NCBI GenBank assembly: GCA_965116785.1
Contig: OZ220731.1
Span: 3,286,001 to 3,350,000, forward strand
Source of the DNA: Bin87 sp965116785
GTDB taxonomy: Bacteria > Chloroflexota > Dehalococcoidia > Lucifugimonadales > UBA3495
DNA length: 64,000 nucleotides
Reading direction: 5' to 3'
Within the stretch, counting starts at the first letter, position 1. The number at the start of each line of letters is the position of its first letter. This document shows positions 54,682 through 64,000 of the stretch, one piece after another. The notes under the pieces were generated by a model. The model saw only the letters and a list, made by a program, of their open reading frames with translations. It had not been told where the DNA came from and did not search any database. The translations under genes and the position numbers were made by a program.

Positions 54682-55743
54682 TTACCGCCAGGGTACCAAG
54701 GTCATATCGTAGCCGCGTGCCAGAGCGTATTGGTTGATCCGGGTGTGGGCCTTTTCCGTGAGTTCGTCATCGTCGGACCTGATCCACAGGAACTTGACCC
54801 GGCCAGCACGGCCCAGTTGGTCAATGTCGCCCATCTCACGGCTGTCCCAAGTGTCGCGAATTGCGCCATCGGTTACGGTGACATAGTGGACATCGGTGCC
54901 GACCGTGTAGACCAATGGCTTGTTGTGTTGCTCAAAAATCGGCCCAAGGACGCCGGGGATTTCTCTCATGTCGATGAGACGGCGATGGAAACGGTGGCTG
55001 ATCTTGTCGTCCTCGTAGATGAGCCTCAATCCGTAGCTTTCGTAGATCAGGTGGACGGCCAGCCAGTTGGCGCCTTGGTCGGCGTCGAGCGCGTAGCCAT
55101 GATCCTTGATGCTTTGGTTGATTGCGTCCCAGATTTCTCCATATCTGTCCCGGCCGATGGCCTCGTTCAGGGCCCTGACCGCGCAGTCACTGGCGTACTC
55201 GTCCCTGGGCTGGCCGTATTTGGGCTGAAGATCCGACAGATCAAGGGGCTTCCCCAGCAGGCATGCAGTCCATTTCGACACGCTTTCGATCTCATCGCAG
55301 GAGCGGCATCTGGGCCGCCTGACCTCCAGTTTGAGGAGCCCACAATCTGAGCAGGTTTGGTCGGCCGACTGAGGCGGGTCCTTTTGGAAGTCAACGATCC
55401 ATTTGAAGTACTCCGAATTGACGAGACCGGTGGCGATGCTGGCGCATTCAGCGCCGTCGGACCCTCGTTTCTGCCACTCCAGAGCAGCATCCAGCATCTG
55501 CCGCATCGCCTGCTGGCGGTTCATCAAGGCTGAGAAGAGTTGTCTGACGAATTGGTCGCGGTCGAAACCGGTTTGCTCTTGGGTCGGGCCGGCCCATTGG
55601 GCGACTTGGCGGCAGGTTTCGAAGGCTTCGGGCAGAGCTTTCAGAAACGTCGACCGGTGGGCTTGCGCGTTGGATGAATTTATGAGAGGGCGTTGTATGG
55701 GGCGGAACGGGTCATCTTGCTTTTCGGTTTGGTTGGGCGTCAT
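54682..55743 (-). CDS. Hypothetical protein with zinc ribbon
   Basis: A 353-residue protein. Residues 40-130 are helical (FLKALPEAFETCRQVAQWAG, RQLFSALMNRQQAMRQMLDA). A CxxC...CxxC ribbon (TCSDCGLLKL, RCRSCDEI) lies near 160-180. The C-terminal half (ASDCAVRALNEAIGRDRYGE, PLVYTVGTDVHYVTVTDGAI, DTWDSRE) has a Cys, His and Asp in an order reminiscent of papain-like (C39/transglutaminase-type) folds, which I mention only as a possibility. The ATG at 55743 has GGGAG upstream; the frame is open earlier. Confidence 0.5.
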   Translation of the reverse strand: MTPNQTEKQDDPFRPIQRPLINSSNAQAHRSTFLKALPEAFETCRQVAQWAGPTQEQTGFDRDQFVRQLFSALMNRQQAMRQMLDAALEWQKRGSDGAECASIATGLVNSEYFKWIVDFQKDPPQSADQTCSDCGLLKLEVRRPRCRSCDEIESVSKWTACLLGKPLDLSDLQPKYGQPRDEYASDCAVRALNEAIGRDRYGEIWDAINQSIKDHGYALDADQGANWLAVHLIYESYGLRLIYEDDKISHRFHRRLIDMREIPGVLGPIFEQHNKPLVYTVGTDVHYVTVTDGAIRDTWDSREMGDIDQLGRAGRVKFLWIRSDDDELTEKAHTRINQYALARGYDMTLVPWR

Positions 55744-56011
55744 ATACTCTCCCAGATGGCTTCGGAGGGCTGGGCAACACCGGCGTGCGCGTGGGTCGGA
55801 TTTCGTGGCGGCGTCCGGATCGTTGACCGACTGGAATCTTACGGCAGGCCTGCAGTGAGCGCCCCGCTTGGTCCAACATCGAACGGTGCAACGTCGGCTC
55901 AAGCAGCATCGCTGTCGGCAGGAATCAGGTCGTCTGTGGATGCTTTGTGGAGGTGAAACCCGGCTTCTGGCAAGTCGTCGGTTTCGGGTAACGAGCCATA
56001 CCGTGGCACTA

Positions 56012-57238
56012 GTACTGGATCAAGTCAGGAATAGCAGGGATACAGGCGATGGAGTTTGGTGCGGGCATCCTGAGTGCTGAAACGCCAATCGATGGTGGCC
56101 CTGGCGGCGTTGCGTCGCGCTTCGTAGGCGGCGATGGCAACGGCCAAGGCCACCTCGTCCCCATGGCGTCCTTGCAGGCAGTCTCGGCTCAAGACGCTGA
56201 ACTCGATTTCCGCCATGTTCAGCCAACTGGCGTGTTTGGGGGTGTGGTGAAACTCCAAGCGTTTGACCATTGGGCGGGCTTGGGCGGCGGGAAAGGTCTC
56301 GTAGAGAGAGGCCATGCGGTGGATGTTCAGGTTGTCCAGGACCACGCGAACCACCGGAGCGTCGGGGTAGGCGGTGTCCACCAGCCACTGCATCTGGTGG
56401 GCGAAGTCCTGCATGGTGCGTCGTTCGGTGATGGCCACATGGCGCCAGCCAGCCAGCCAGAGGTTCACAGGTCAGGAAGATGTTGTGGGTGCCAGCACGC
56501 CGGTACTCGTAGTCCTGGCGTCTGGGCCGTCCCGGCTGAGGAGGCAGCGGTTCTCTCACGTCAGCCAGCAGTTGGGTGGAGGTTTCGTCAAAGCACACCA
56601 CCGGACGATCGGCGTCGTAGGGCTCGGCGTAGAGATCCAGCACATCCTCCATGGCCGCCACGAATTCCCCACCTACCCTGGGGATGCACCACTGCTGCTT
56701 GCGCCACGGCTTGAGGACGTTTTGTTCAGCTTCAGGCGCACCGTCTCATACGACAGGCTCTCCACCAGGCCCAACTCCACCATCCGGTCGGCCAGCAACT
56801 GCAGGGTCCAGTGGTCGTGGCCCTCTGGGGCGTCGCTGCACTCCAGGCCAATCAGGTGGGCCTCGGCCTTATCGTCCAGTTTGCGGAACCGGTTGGCCTG
56901 GACCCGGTCGTGCAACACGCCATCCAAGCCCTCGTCGGCGTACCGACGTTTGACCCGGCACACCGTGCCTTCGGCCACGTCCGGCGCCGACGCCACTTGG
57001 GGAGCCTTCCAACCTTCATTGATCTTGAGCAGGATGCGGGCTCTGGTGGCGATGCGCGCCGCGTGTTTGCCGCCTCGGGCCAACCGGTTCAGTTGCTCCC
57101 GTTGCTCGGTGGTCAACTGTATGGAATATCGCACTCCGGCCATGGCTGGTGCACCTCCCCGCAACCCGAAGTTGCAGCCAGCATAGGTGCTTCACCAACG
57201 GAGCCCCAAGCACTCTCGATACTGCTTTGAACCAGTAC
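56012..57238 (-). mobile_element. IS630-family element, copy 1 (defective)
   Basis: Inverted ends GTACTGGATCAA (56012) and TTGAACCAGTAC (ending 57238) are flanked by TA on both sides (56010-56011 and 57239-57240), the IS630 target duplication. It carries a frameshifted transposase gene on the minus strand. A second, related copy lies at 59670-60901 in the same orientation. Confidence 0.85.
56025..57143 (-). pseudogene. IS630-family transposase, two frameshifts
   Basis: N-terminal helix-turn-helix part: LTTEQREQLNRLARGGKHAA to RLKLNKTSSSRG in the first frame. The DDE part is in other frames: VVCFDETSTQLLADVREPLP (first Asp), VVRVVLDNLNIHRMASLYET (second Asp) and HASWLNMAEIEFSVLSRDCL (Glu). 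One frameshift lies near 56715 and a second near 56455, where the unit CTGG is repeated in tandem compared with copy 2. It is inactive. Confidence 0.85.
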
Positions 57239-57295
57239 TAGGACCTCCCGAAAACGCAGCAACATACGAAACTCAATCTCGGAAAGGTGAAATTT

Positions 57296-58984
57296 ATGCT
57301 GTTATTGCAACGTGTGCTTCTTCTCTGCCTGGTCCTCAGTGCCTTGGCCGTGATAGTTCACACACCAGTCCCGGATACCATCGCGTCCGGAAACGCTTGG
57401 CCTCAAGCCTCTGATGTGACCGAGCCGCCACCAACACCGGAAAACCTCACCTTGGAAGTGATACCCGCCACAACCGTTATCAACGCCAGTTGGGACAAAG
57501 TGGTCGATGCCACATCATACGTGGTCCAGTGGCGTCACCGTAAAGCCGAATTTGAGACTGAACATATCACCACCGTAACCCAGAACGCGACTACCTTCGA
57601 CGTCGCAGAACAGGGGCAATGGATCATTCGTGTCGACGCCTGCAACGACAATGGATGTGGCCAAGGCGCAACCGCCACCACTCGGGTAATCCTCAATTAC
57701 ATTGGACACTTGGCGGTGCGCGTGTGGTTCGATCCCAAGACTGATGAAGAAGGAAATATCGACCAAACCCAAGCCATACGTATGCATTTCGACTGGGATG
57801 AACTCCCCGGACCCTACGTGATCAAGTATCGCAGAGCTGGGCACTCCCAATGGACCGAGTCCGAACTCCTCACTGAAACCGGCTTCACCCTCGATGAAGA
57901 GAAGTTCAGGGCACTCCAGGGGGACGGCCACCCCATCGCCCGCGTCTACTTCAACTGTGACGAAAACGGGAACCATTGCGCTCTTCTAGGCCGCTACCCG
58001 GCCATCGACCTCCAGGATCCTGGCCCCGGCGGACATTACACCGGGATCGAGTTCCTTACCAAATACGACGACCGGCCACCGTCGGACGGCGCGACGGGAT
58101 CTTCCGACCAGACGCCGGCCACACCCATGGATGCCGACCCGGTGACCCGGATCATGCGTCCCACCTCGGACTTCACCGTCACTGAGGAATATGTGACCGA
58201 AGACGACGCTACCTATCGCTGTATATCCCGGGCCGCCGAAAGCCCTTGGGAACGAGGCATATACGGCACGGCGTCGGACGCAATTAAACTGTGCGAAGCT
58301 GCCGTAGTGACCGACATCTATGTCCTAGACCCCGAAGCGCAATTCCCCGATCAAGCCCGCTGCGGCAAACGTGAACCGCAAAACGACGAAGAGCGGGAGA
58401 CATTCGGCGACCAGGTGACAGTGTGCAACGCTCCCCATCCCCGCGAGACGACGGAAGGTGGCGCTAGCGGGCAATCTCACTCCGGATTCCACCGGGTGGA
58501 CCGAGAATATCTTTCTCGAGGGGTCGAGCGGATAGCCCGGCCCGGCGACGGGATCGACTACAGCCTCACCCGGAAGATAACTAGGAGATACTACAACCAA
58601 AGGTGGACCCACTACACGTGGATAACGGGCCACTGGTGCTACGATTATCAGAACCGGGTCACCAGAGCCTACACCATCGCCAGCCAGAGCGGGGCCGACC
58701 GGCCTGAATTCCTTCGGAGCGTGATTTCGTCCATGAAATTCTGCGGCTGGCAATGGAGACGTTCACCCAGCGACCCCTACGAGATACTCTGGGAGTACCA
58801 ACCCAGGGGCACTACCGCCAAGCGTGACCGGCTAGACTGGCAGTACGCCACCAGGATTCAACCCTGGTACGGCAACTACGGCCTCGAATTCTTTGGTGCC
58901 CCGGTGAACGACTGCACAGTCTACTACTTCGACAGTCCGGCCGGCATCAAGGCGGACTGGCACGGACGTTACCGACGGTGGTGA
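57296..58984 (+). CDS. Secreted protein with FN3-like domains, unknown C-terminal part
   Basis: A 562-residue exported protein. The signal peptide is LLLQRVLLLCLVLSALAVIV. An FN3-like domain (about 40-130) has TVINASWDKVVDATSYVVQW and IIRVDACNDNGCGQ; a second beta domain (about 140-230) has MHFDWDELPGPYVIKYRRAG and VYFNCDENGNHC. The C-terminal 300 residues are Cys-, Trp- and Tyr-rich (HYTWITGHWCYDYQNRVTRA) and not recognised; several Cys probably pair outside the cell. GGAAAGG precedes the ATG at 57296. It overlaps or abuts the next gene, a shorter paralogue of its N-terminal half, and both lie between two IS630 copies. Confidence 0.65.
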   Translation: MLLLQRVLLLCLVLSALAVIVHTPVPDTIASGNAWPQASDVTEPPPTPENLTLEVIPATTVINASWDKVVDATSYVVQWRHRKAEFETEHITTVTQNATTFDVAEQGQWIIRVDACNDNGCGQGATATTRVILNYIGHLAVRVWFDPKTDEEGNIDQTQAIRMHFDWDELPGPYVIKYRRAGHSQWTESELLTETGFTLDEEKFRALQGDGHPIARVYFNCDENGNHCALLGRYPAIDLQDPGPGGHYTGIEFLTKYDDRPPSDGATGSSDQTPATPMDADPVTRIMRPTSDFTVTEEYVTEDDATYRCISRAAESPWERGIYGTASDAIKLCEAAVVTDIYVLDPEAQFPDQARCGKREPQNDEERETFGDQVTVCNAPHPRETTEGGASGQSHSGFHRVDREYLSRGVERIARPGDGIDYSLTRKITRRYYNQRWTHYTWITGHWCYDYQNRVTRAYTIASQSGADRPEFLRSVISSMKFCGWQWRRSPSDPYEILWEYQPRGTTAKRDRLDWQYATRIQPWYGNYGLEFFGAPVNDCTVYYFDSPAGIKADWHGRYRRW

Positions 58985-58998
58985 AAGATCACTCCGCT

Positions 58999-59670
58999 AT
59001 GCTCAAAAGCCTCTTTCCCGACGTCACATATCTGGTGCTGGCCCTGACGGCCATCGCAAACACGGCGTGCGCTGCGGGAACGTCGCTGCCGGCGCCAACC
59101 TCGCTCCGTTTGGAAAACGTGTTCCACTCTACGGTCATCAACGCTTCCTGGGAATCAGTCCCTGGTGCTACCCTCTACTTGATCACTTGGAACGAACAGC
59201 CCAACGACTTCGTGGCCGAGAACTCAACCACCACAACCGGAACTAGCGTCGCCATCAACGTCCGGAAACCAGCCATCTGGGTAATCAACGTTGCGCCGTG
59301 CAACGACGCTGGATGCAGCGCCAGCGCCAGCGCCAGCGCCAGCATCTCCCTGCTCCGATCCCCCTTCGGCGAGCCGGAACTCCGGGTCTGGGGCGACTTC
59401 AAGACCCACCGGTCGGGTCGGGCCAATTACCGCAAGATGACCCAGCTCAACTTCGACTGGGAGCGGCTGCCCGGCATGTACTTAGTGAAATACCGCCTTT
59501 CCGAACATCCGCAGTGGACAGTCCACGGGCCTCTGTCCGAACCCGGTTTCACTCTGACCAAAGACCAGATGAAAGCCCTGCAAGGCAAAGGGAGCATTAT
59601 GGTCCGGGTATATTACAACTGCGATGATGACGGCGAAAATTGTATCGAGCTGGGCCGCATCCCGCACTAG
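58999..59670 (+). CDS. Truncated paralogue of the preceding FN3 protein
   Basis: The signal peptide (YLVLALTAIANTACAAG) and two beta domains parallel the upstream protein (TVINASWESVPGATLYLITW; LNFDWERLPGMYLVKYRLSE; VYYNCDDDGENCIELGRIPH). The gene then ends abruptly in TAG at 59668-59670. That stop is built from the TA target duplication plus the first base of IS630 copy 2, so the insertion cut off the rest of the gene. A (CAGCGC)n-like run near 59310-59340 encodes alternating Ser and Ala. An upstream GTG at 58978 would overlap the previous gene; the ATG at 58999 gives a better signal peptide. Confidence 0.65.
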   Translation: MLKSLFPDVTYLVLALTAIANTACAAGTSLPAPTSLRLENVFHSTVINASWESVPGATLYLITWNEQPNDFVAENSTTTTGTSVAINVRKPAIWVINVAPCNDAGCSASASASASISLLRSPFGEPELRVWGDFKTHRSGRANYRKMTQLNFDWERLPGMYLVKYRLSEHPQWTVHGPLSEPGFTLTKDQMKALQGKGSIMVRVYYNCDDDGENCIELGRIPH

Positions 59671-60901
59671 TACCGGATCAATTTAGGAATTGCAGGGATA
59701 GAGGCGATGCAGTTTGGTTCGGGCATCCTGAGTGCTAAAGCCCCAGTCGATGGTGGCGCTGGCAGCGTTGCGCCGGGTTTCGTAGGCATCGATGGCTCCA
59801 GCCGAAGCCACGTCGTCGCCGTGGCGTTTTACAGGCGTCCGCGGAGGCAGTCTCGAGTCAGGACGCTGAACTCGATTTCTGTCATGTTGAGCCAACTGGC
59901 GTGTTTGGGGGTGTGGTGAAACTCCAGGCGTTTGGCGATGCGGCGAGCCTCAGCGGCGGGAAAAGTCTCGTACAAAGATGCCATGCGGTGGGTGTTGAGG
60001 TTGTCTAGGACCACGCGGATGACGGTGGCGTCGGGGTAGGCCACATCCACCAGCCAGCGCATCTGGTGGGCGAAGTCCGCCATGGTGCGGCGTTCGGTGA
60101 CGGCCACATGAAGCCAGCCGGCCAAGGGCTCGCAGAACAGGAAGAGGTTGCGGGTGCCGCCGCGACGGTACTCGTAGTCCTGGCGTCGGGGTCGTCCCGG
60201 CTGGGCGGGCAGCGGTTCTCGAACATCGGCCAGCAGTTGAGTAGAGGTCTCGTCGAAACAGACCACCGGACGGTTGGCGTCGTAGGGTTCGGCGTAGAGG
60301 TCCAGCACGTCCTCCATGGCCGCCACGAACTCCCCGTTCATTCGGGCGATGCACCACTGCTGCTTGCGCCAGGGCTTGAGGGTGTTTTTTCAGCCGCAGC
60401 CTTACCGTCTCATACGACAAACTCTCCACCAAGCCCAATTCCACCACCTGGTCGGCCAATAGTCGCAGGGTCCAGTGGTCGTATCCTTCGGGGGCATCGC
60501 TGCAGGCTAGGGCAATCAGGTGGGCCTCACCCCGATCATCCAGATTGCGATACCGGTTGGCCTGGGGATGGTCGTGGAGCACGCCGTCCAGTCCTTCCTC
60601 GGCGTACCGCCGCTTGGTGCGAAACACCGTGCGGGGCGACGTGTCCAGCGCCGCGGCCACCTGGGACGCGCTCCAGCCCTCATCGGTCTTGAGCAGAATG
60701 CGCGCCCGATTGACGACCCGAGCCGAGCGTTGGCCCCTATGGATCAACCCCTCCAGTTGGGTCCGATCTTCCGCCGACAACTGTACCGCGAATTTCTCCT
60801 GAGCCATGGATGCCGCACCTCCCGCACCGCAGTTTGACCGCAAGCGTAGCGACTATGGCTCATTGCATCCTACTTATGCCAGTACAGGTTTGAACGAGTA
60901 C
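59670..60901 (-). mobile_element. IS630-family element, copy 2 (defective)
   Basis: The ends are GTACCGGATCAA (59670) and TTTGAACGAGTAC (ending 60901), flanked by TA at 59668-59669 and 60902-60903. It has the same orientation as copy 1 and is clearly related but diverged. The transposase gene is frameshifted. Confidence 0.85.
59683..60807 (-). pseudogene. IS630-family transposase, frameshifted
   Basis: The helix-turn-helix part starts MAQEKFAVQLSAEDRTQLEG and runs to VRLRLKKHPQA. A run of six A near 60388-60393 then puts the DDE part (VVCFDETSTQLLADVREPLP, VIRVVLDNLNTHRMASLYET, HASWLNMTEIEFSVLTRDCL) in another frame, and a further break lies near 59850. The frame change at the A-run differs in direction from that in copy 1, so a conserved programmed shift is unlikely. 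Confidence 0.85.
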
Positions 60902-61064
60902 TAGGACCGAGGGATGGAGCGACTTGGTTGCCGAGAGCGGAAGCGATGTATGGTACGCGCGGGGTCTGAACTACGAGACCGTGTGACTCGCTACAATGAG
61001 GGTTACGGTTCGGTCGATTTTCAGGCAGCCTTTTTCCACACGAACGAGGGGCAAGAGTACAAAA

Positions 61065-64000
61065 GTGACGGAAGATTCACAAGAATTCAGAGAGGTGATG
61101 CCTCTTGAACTCTCCGCGCCCCAACGAGCGGTCGTTGCGGCACTCCAGAGATGTGATACCGACCGGTACCCTTTGAGCCAGTGGTACCTCGGCGCCCTCT
61201 ACGCGGTGAACAACCCATACAACCCTGACCGGTTTTCGCAAGCGGCACAGTCGCTACGCGAGCTCCTGGAAAAATTGCCGCGCGCCGTGGGGGAAAGTGA
61301 TCTGCCCGCGGGCAGCCGGCTCAATTTCCAGGGCAAACGCAGGGAGTTGAACGCGCGCATCGTCAAGGACATGGAGCGCTACCCTGACGGATGGGAAGGC
61401 GAAGAGATCGACCCCCGTTTGGCCAGGACACTGCGGGAGGTCGCGGAGTATTTCAGGTTGAGCCGGGAGCCGACCCGTCGTGAACAAATCCAAGGCGCCG
61501 TAGCGAATGTCGATCCTCTGGTTGACCAGATGGACAACGCGACCCGTGACCGGAAACGCAACAGAATAGTTTTCCTGTGGCGACAACTGGAATCGTTCGC
61601 ACATCACCAGTCTTACGATGAAGGAGCCTTTCACGCTTGTCTGAGAACTCTGGAAAGAACCGTGGTGGACCTGCTGGCGCCCATAACCGCCCAGGACCAG
61701 CAGGAAATCCAGTCGATCCTGGACATCACTGTCAGGACCGCGACCGACGTGGACCGCATCTTCGAGCTGATCGACCGTAGGGGAGCGAACTATGCGTTCT
61801 TCTTCAACCGTGCGTCCGATCCATACTGGATTGAGATACTCAAAGAGCGTGGATATTTCGCCCGTCCACCCAGCGTCCAGGAATTGGATGACGGACAGAT
61901 CCATGTACCTTCCTGGTGGCCAATGCGGTACCTGTCGAGGATGGCGGCCTTAGCTCCGGACGAAGTGATAGCGATCGCGCAACAGTTTCCGAGGTTCAAC
62001 AACCCGAGCATCTCCGACGAAATACTGAACATCGCGCTGCAGCTCCCTGGAGAACAATCGGCGCAACTGCTGCCTGAAGTGCTCCGCTGTACGCGCGCTT
62101 CCACGCCGAACTTGTCCCACCGGTTGCCCGACCTGCTGGCTCACTGGACCGAAGAAGGACAGACAGCAGCCGCGCTGGAGCTCGCCAAGAGGGTTGTGTA
62201 TTTCGCCCCGGATCCTGAACGGGATGAAAAGGAAACCAGACGACGAGAAAACCCGCACGACTGGATGACAGCGCTACAGCCTGTTCCTCGCCTGGAGCAA
62301 TGGGACTATATGCAGTTGATGGAACAGGGCATGCGACAATTCGCCGCCGCGGAGCCCTACCAGAGCGCGCGCCTCCTCATCTCCGCCGTGAACCGGTTGA
62401 TCCGGCAGACTCTTCATCAAGATGAACTTGACCGGGACGGAGATGAGGACTATTCGCAAATTTGGTATCAGCGCGTGGACGGTCCGTCGGCTGAGGTGCT
62501 GCAACCGAGCGAGACGCTCGTGTTCACGATGACGTACGCGTGTGAGCAAGTTTGGGAGAGCGATCCAGACTCGGCCGCTGCACTGGATGAGGAGCTGCGC
62601 AACCGGCGGTGGCGAATTTTCCGACGGCTGCGCCAGCACCTCTACGCGCTACATCCCGATGAGCGGACGAAACCCTGGATACGGCAGGAGATTCTCCAAC
62701 ATCAGGGTCATGGTCACCGTCAATACCACTACGAGTTCCAGCAGATGCTGCGCTCCGCCTTCGAGACCTTAGGCTACGACTTGCTCACTGAAGAGGAACT
62801 GATGCCCATCTTCGAAGCCATCCTGGGCGGGCCGGACCAGGATGCGGCCCGTAGGTCAATGGGCGAGCACCACTCCGAGGAACTGCTCGAACGACGTCGA
62901 CGCAACTTCCACCGCATGCAGCTGCAACCGTTCCGGAACGTACTCTTCGGCAGGTTTCGGGACTACCTTCAGGACTTGGAGCAAGAGGCAGGCAGGCTCG
63001 TTTCAGATGAGGATTATATGCCGGTTGGACCAATGCGAGCGGGCATGATCAGCGGGCACAGCCCCATTTCCGTAGCAGAACTGGCAGGCCTGGAAGACGA
63101 AGACCTCCTGTCCTACATTAACAACTGGGATGACGAACACGTCGATACTGAAGACTGGCTGGTGGAGACCACCATCGACGCACTGTCGGACGCATTCGGG
63201 CAACTGTTCCAACAGGCCATAATCCCAACTCCAGCCCGCCTGCATTTCTGGCTCGAAAACCGGCACCGGATCGAGCGACCCATCTACGTCCGCAAGATGC
63301 TCGACGCAATGAACCCTCGAGTTGCAACACAGGATCTAAGTGATCTCGACCGATGGCTGGACTTCTGCGAGTGGGTGCTCTCGCACCCTGATCGGGAGCG
63401 CCAGCCCAGCGTCGAACCCAGCGACCGGACGAGGGACAATCCCTACTGGGGCGACTGCCGCCGAGCTGTGGGCGACCTGATGGGCAGGGTGATCTCGACT
63501 GGTTTGGAAAACGGAGTTGCCATGCCGTCAATCTGCCGACACAGATTGCCCACCCTCCTCGAGACTCTGTGCACGGAATACGACTGGCACTTGGACGAGG
63601 ACCAGACGGATTTCTCGGGACACGATGATGCGTTTGGGCGAGCCATCGGCAATACCCGAAGTCGTGCGTTGGCCGACCTGTTGAAGTTTGGCCGGTGGCT
63701 GCGGAATCATGATCCACAAGGCGATGTTGAGGCAATCACGGCAACTTTGGAGGAGAGATTCTCTCCGACTACTCCGCGTCCGTTGACCACTCCAGAGAGG
63801 GCTATTCTGGGCATCGGATTCCTAGATGCGCTGACCATGGATGAATCCTGGGCCTTGTCGCGCAAATCCGACTTCTTCCCGCGGGGTGCTTGGCGCGACT
63901 GGATCGTTCCATTCAGCGTTTTCCTCTACTATCATCACCCCTACCGGCGGCTCTTTGAAATCTTCAGGGGCGACTTCGCTTTCGCGGCGCAGAATATCCC
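61065..64000 (+). CDS. Very large helical-repeat protein, cut by right edge
   Basis: The frame is open for about 978 codons to the end of the window. It starts with GTG (MTEDSQEFREVMPLELSAPQ) or with the ATG at 61098. The N-terminal 200 residues are helical (FSQAAQSLRELLEKLPRAVG, IVFLWRQLESFAHHQSYDEG). Then come HEAT/TPR-like helical repeats, with the phrases EILKERGYFARPPSVQELDD and VPSWWPMRYLSRMAALAPDE, which I associate with the helical sensor regions of large nSTAND-type and other island-encoded defence proteins. No NTPase motif occurs in the visible part. It lies just beyond IS630 copy 2. The family assignment is tentative; the end is not in the window. Confidence 0.75.
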   Translation, partial: MTEDSQEFREVMPLELSAPQRAVVAALQRCDTDRYPLSQWYLGALYAVNNPYNPDRFSQAAQSLRELLEKLPRAVGESDLPAGSRLNFQGKRRELNARIVKDMERYPDGWEGEEIDPRLARTLREVAEYFRLSREPTRREQIQGAVANVDPLVDQMDNATRDRKRNRIVFLWRQLESFAHHQSYDEGAFHACLRTLERTVVDLLAPITAQDQQEIQSILDITVRTATDVDRIFELIDRRGANYAFFFNRASDPYWIEILKERGYFARPPSVQELDDGQIHVPSWWPMRYLSRMAALAPDEVIAIAQQFPRFNNPSISDEILNIALQLPGEQSAQLLPEVLRCTRASTPNLSHRLPDLLAHWTEEGQTAAALELAKRVVYFAPDPERDEKETRRRENPHDWMTALQPVPRLEQWDYMQLMEQGMRQFAAAEPYQSARLLISAVNRLIRQTLHQDELDRDGDEDYSQIWYQRVDGPSAEVLQPSETLVFTMTYACEQVWESDPDSAAALDEELRNRRWRIFRRLRQHLYALHPDERTKPWIRQEILQHQGHGHRQYHYEFQQMLRSAFETLGYDLLTEEELMPIFEAILGGPDQDAARRSMGEHHSEELLERRRRNFHRMQLQPFRNVLFGRFRDYLQDLEQEAGRLVSDEDYMPVGPMRAGMISGHSPISVAELAGLEDEDLLSYINNWDDEHVDTEDWLVETTIDALSDAFGQLFQQAIIPTPARLHFWLENRHRIERPIYVRKMLDAMNPRVATQDLSDLDRWLDFCEWVLSHPDRERQPSVEPSDRTRDNPYWGDCRRAVGDLMGRVISTGLENGVAMPSICRHRLPTLLETLCTEYDWHLDEDQTDFSGHDDAFGRAIGNTRSRALADLLKFGRWLRNHDPQGDVEAITATLEERFSPTTPRPLTTPERAILGIGFLDALTMDESWALSRKSDFFPRGAWRDWIVPFSVFLYYHHPYRRLFEIFRGDFAFAAQNI

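Noticed and set aside
56025..60807. Programmed frameshifting in the IS630 transposases
   Set aside because: The frame changes in the two copies occur in different directions at the A-rich site and each copy has a further break, so decay is more likely.
56010..60903. Functional composite transposon
   Set aside because: Both IS630 copies are frameshifted and each has its own TA duplication; I see no evidence that the whole unit moved together.
1..64000. CRISPR array, tRNA or rRNA genes
   Set aside because: I saw no regularly spaced repeats, no complete tRNA-like cloverleaf arms and no rRNA-like conserved stretches.

Overview
The window is a GC-rich bacterial chromosome segment. Its style suggests a marine or host-associated member of the Chloroflexota. 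The grounds are Thr/Pro-rich lipoprotein linkers, fibronectin-III secreted proteins, an S1-type protease with a pro-domain, a PaREP1-like HEPN protein, a fakA-fakB pair and an anchorless microsomal-style P450. This is inference: no rRNA, tRNA or phylogenetic marker is present.

Layout. 0-3 kb: a transposase cut by the left edge, small hypothetical and membrane genes, and a transposase stub. 3.2-5.9 kb: an amino-acid-type ABC binding protein broken by one stop codon, then a cytochrome P450. 6.7-12.9 kb: a 5'-truncated group II intron whose reverse-transcriptase gene is split by an ISNCY/IS1202-type element, a 46-bp mini-element and an IS21 element; its 34-nt domain V is intact. 14-20 kb: fakA-fakB, secreted proteins and lipoproteins, and a broken S1 protease. 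20-22.6 kb: a dead tnpB interrupted by a 504-bp cassette with perfect 18-bp terminal repeats that carries only a HEPN-type gene, then an IS1182 fragment and a tiny zinc-ribbon gene. 23-25.4 kb: a histidine kinase fused to a complete OmpR-type response regulator. 26-29.4 kb: a minus-strand set of hypothetical genes including a pRiA4b ORF-3-like protein. 30.2-33.1 kb: a candidate tubulin-like protein with a membrane-anchored partner. 34-36 kb: a hypothetical gene, a recombinase stub and a broken FN3 gene. 36.4-42.2 kb: a DUF4011-helicase-nuclease gene of Hhe defence type, the tail of an SNF2 helicase and a DUF4238 gene, next to an IS1380 element. 44-51 kb: nuclease and zinc-ribbon fragments, a subtilase-FN3 protein with one stop codon before its catalytic serine, and hypothetical genes. 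51-56 kb: a plant-style LRR lipoprotein, a VapBC-type pair, a dead P450 and a hypothetical gene. 56-61 kb: two same-strand IS630 copies around two FN3 genes. From 61 kb a very large plus-strand gene runs off the right edge.

How it fits together. This is an accessory region with heavy insertion-sequence traffic, many surface or secreted proteins and some likely defence genes. Several genes are intact except for one or two in-frame stops, most of them a single transition away from a plausible Gln or Trp codon. TAG, TGA and TAA also end normal genes here, so this looks like recent gene decay rather than a changed code. Housekeeping content is limited to fakA-fakB, which form a fatty-acid kinase and its lipid-binding partner. 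The best candidates for something undescribed are the HEPN-only mobile cassette, the tubulin-like/membrane pair, the Hhe-SNF2-DUF4238 neighbourhood and the large gene at the right edge.
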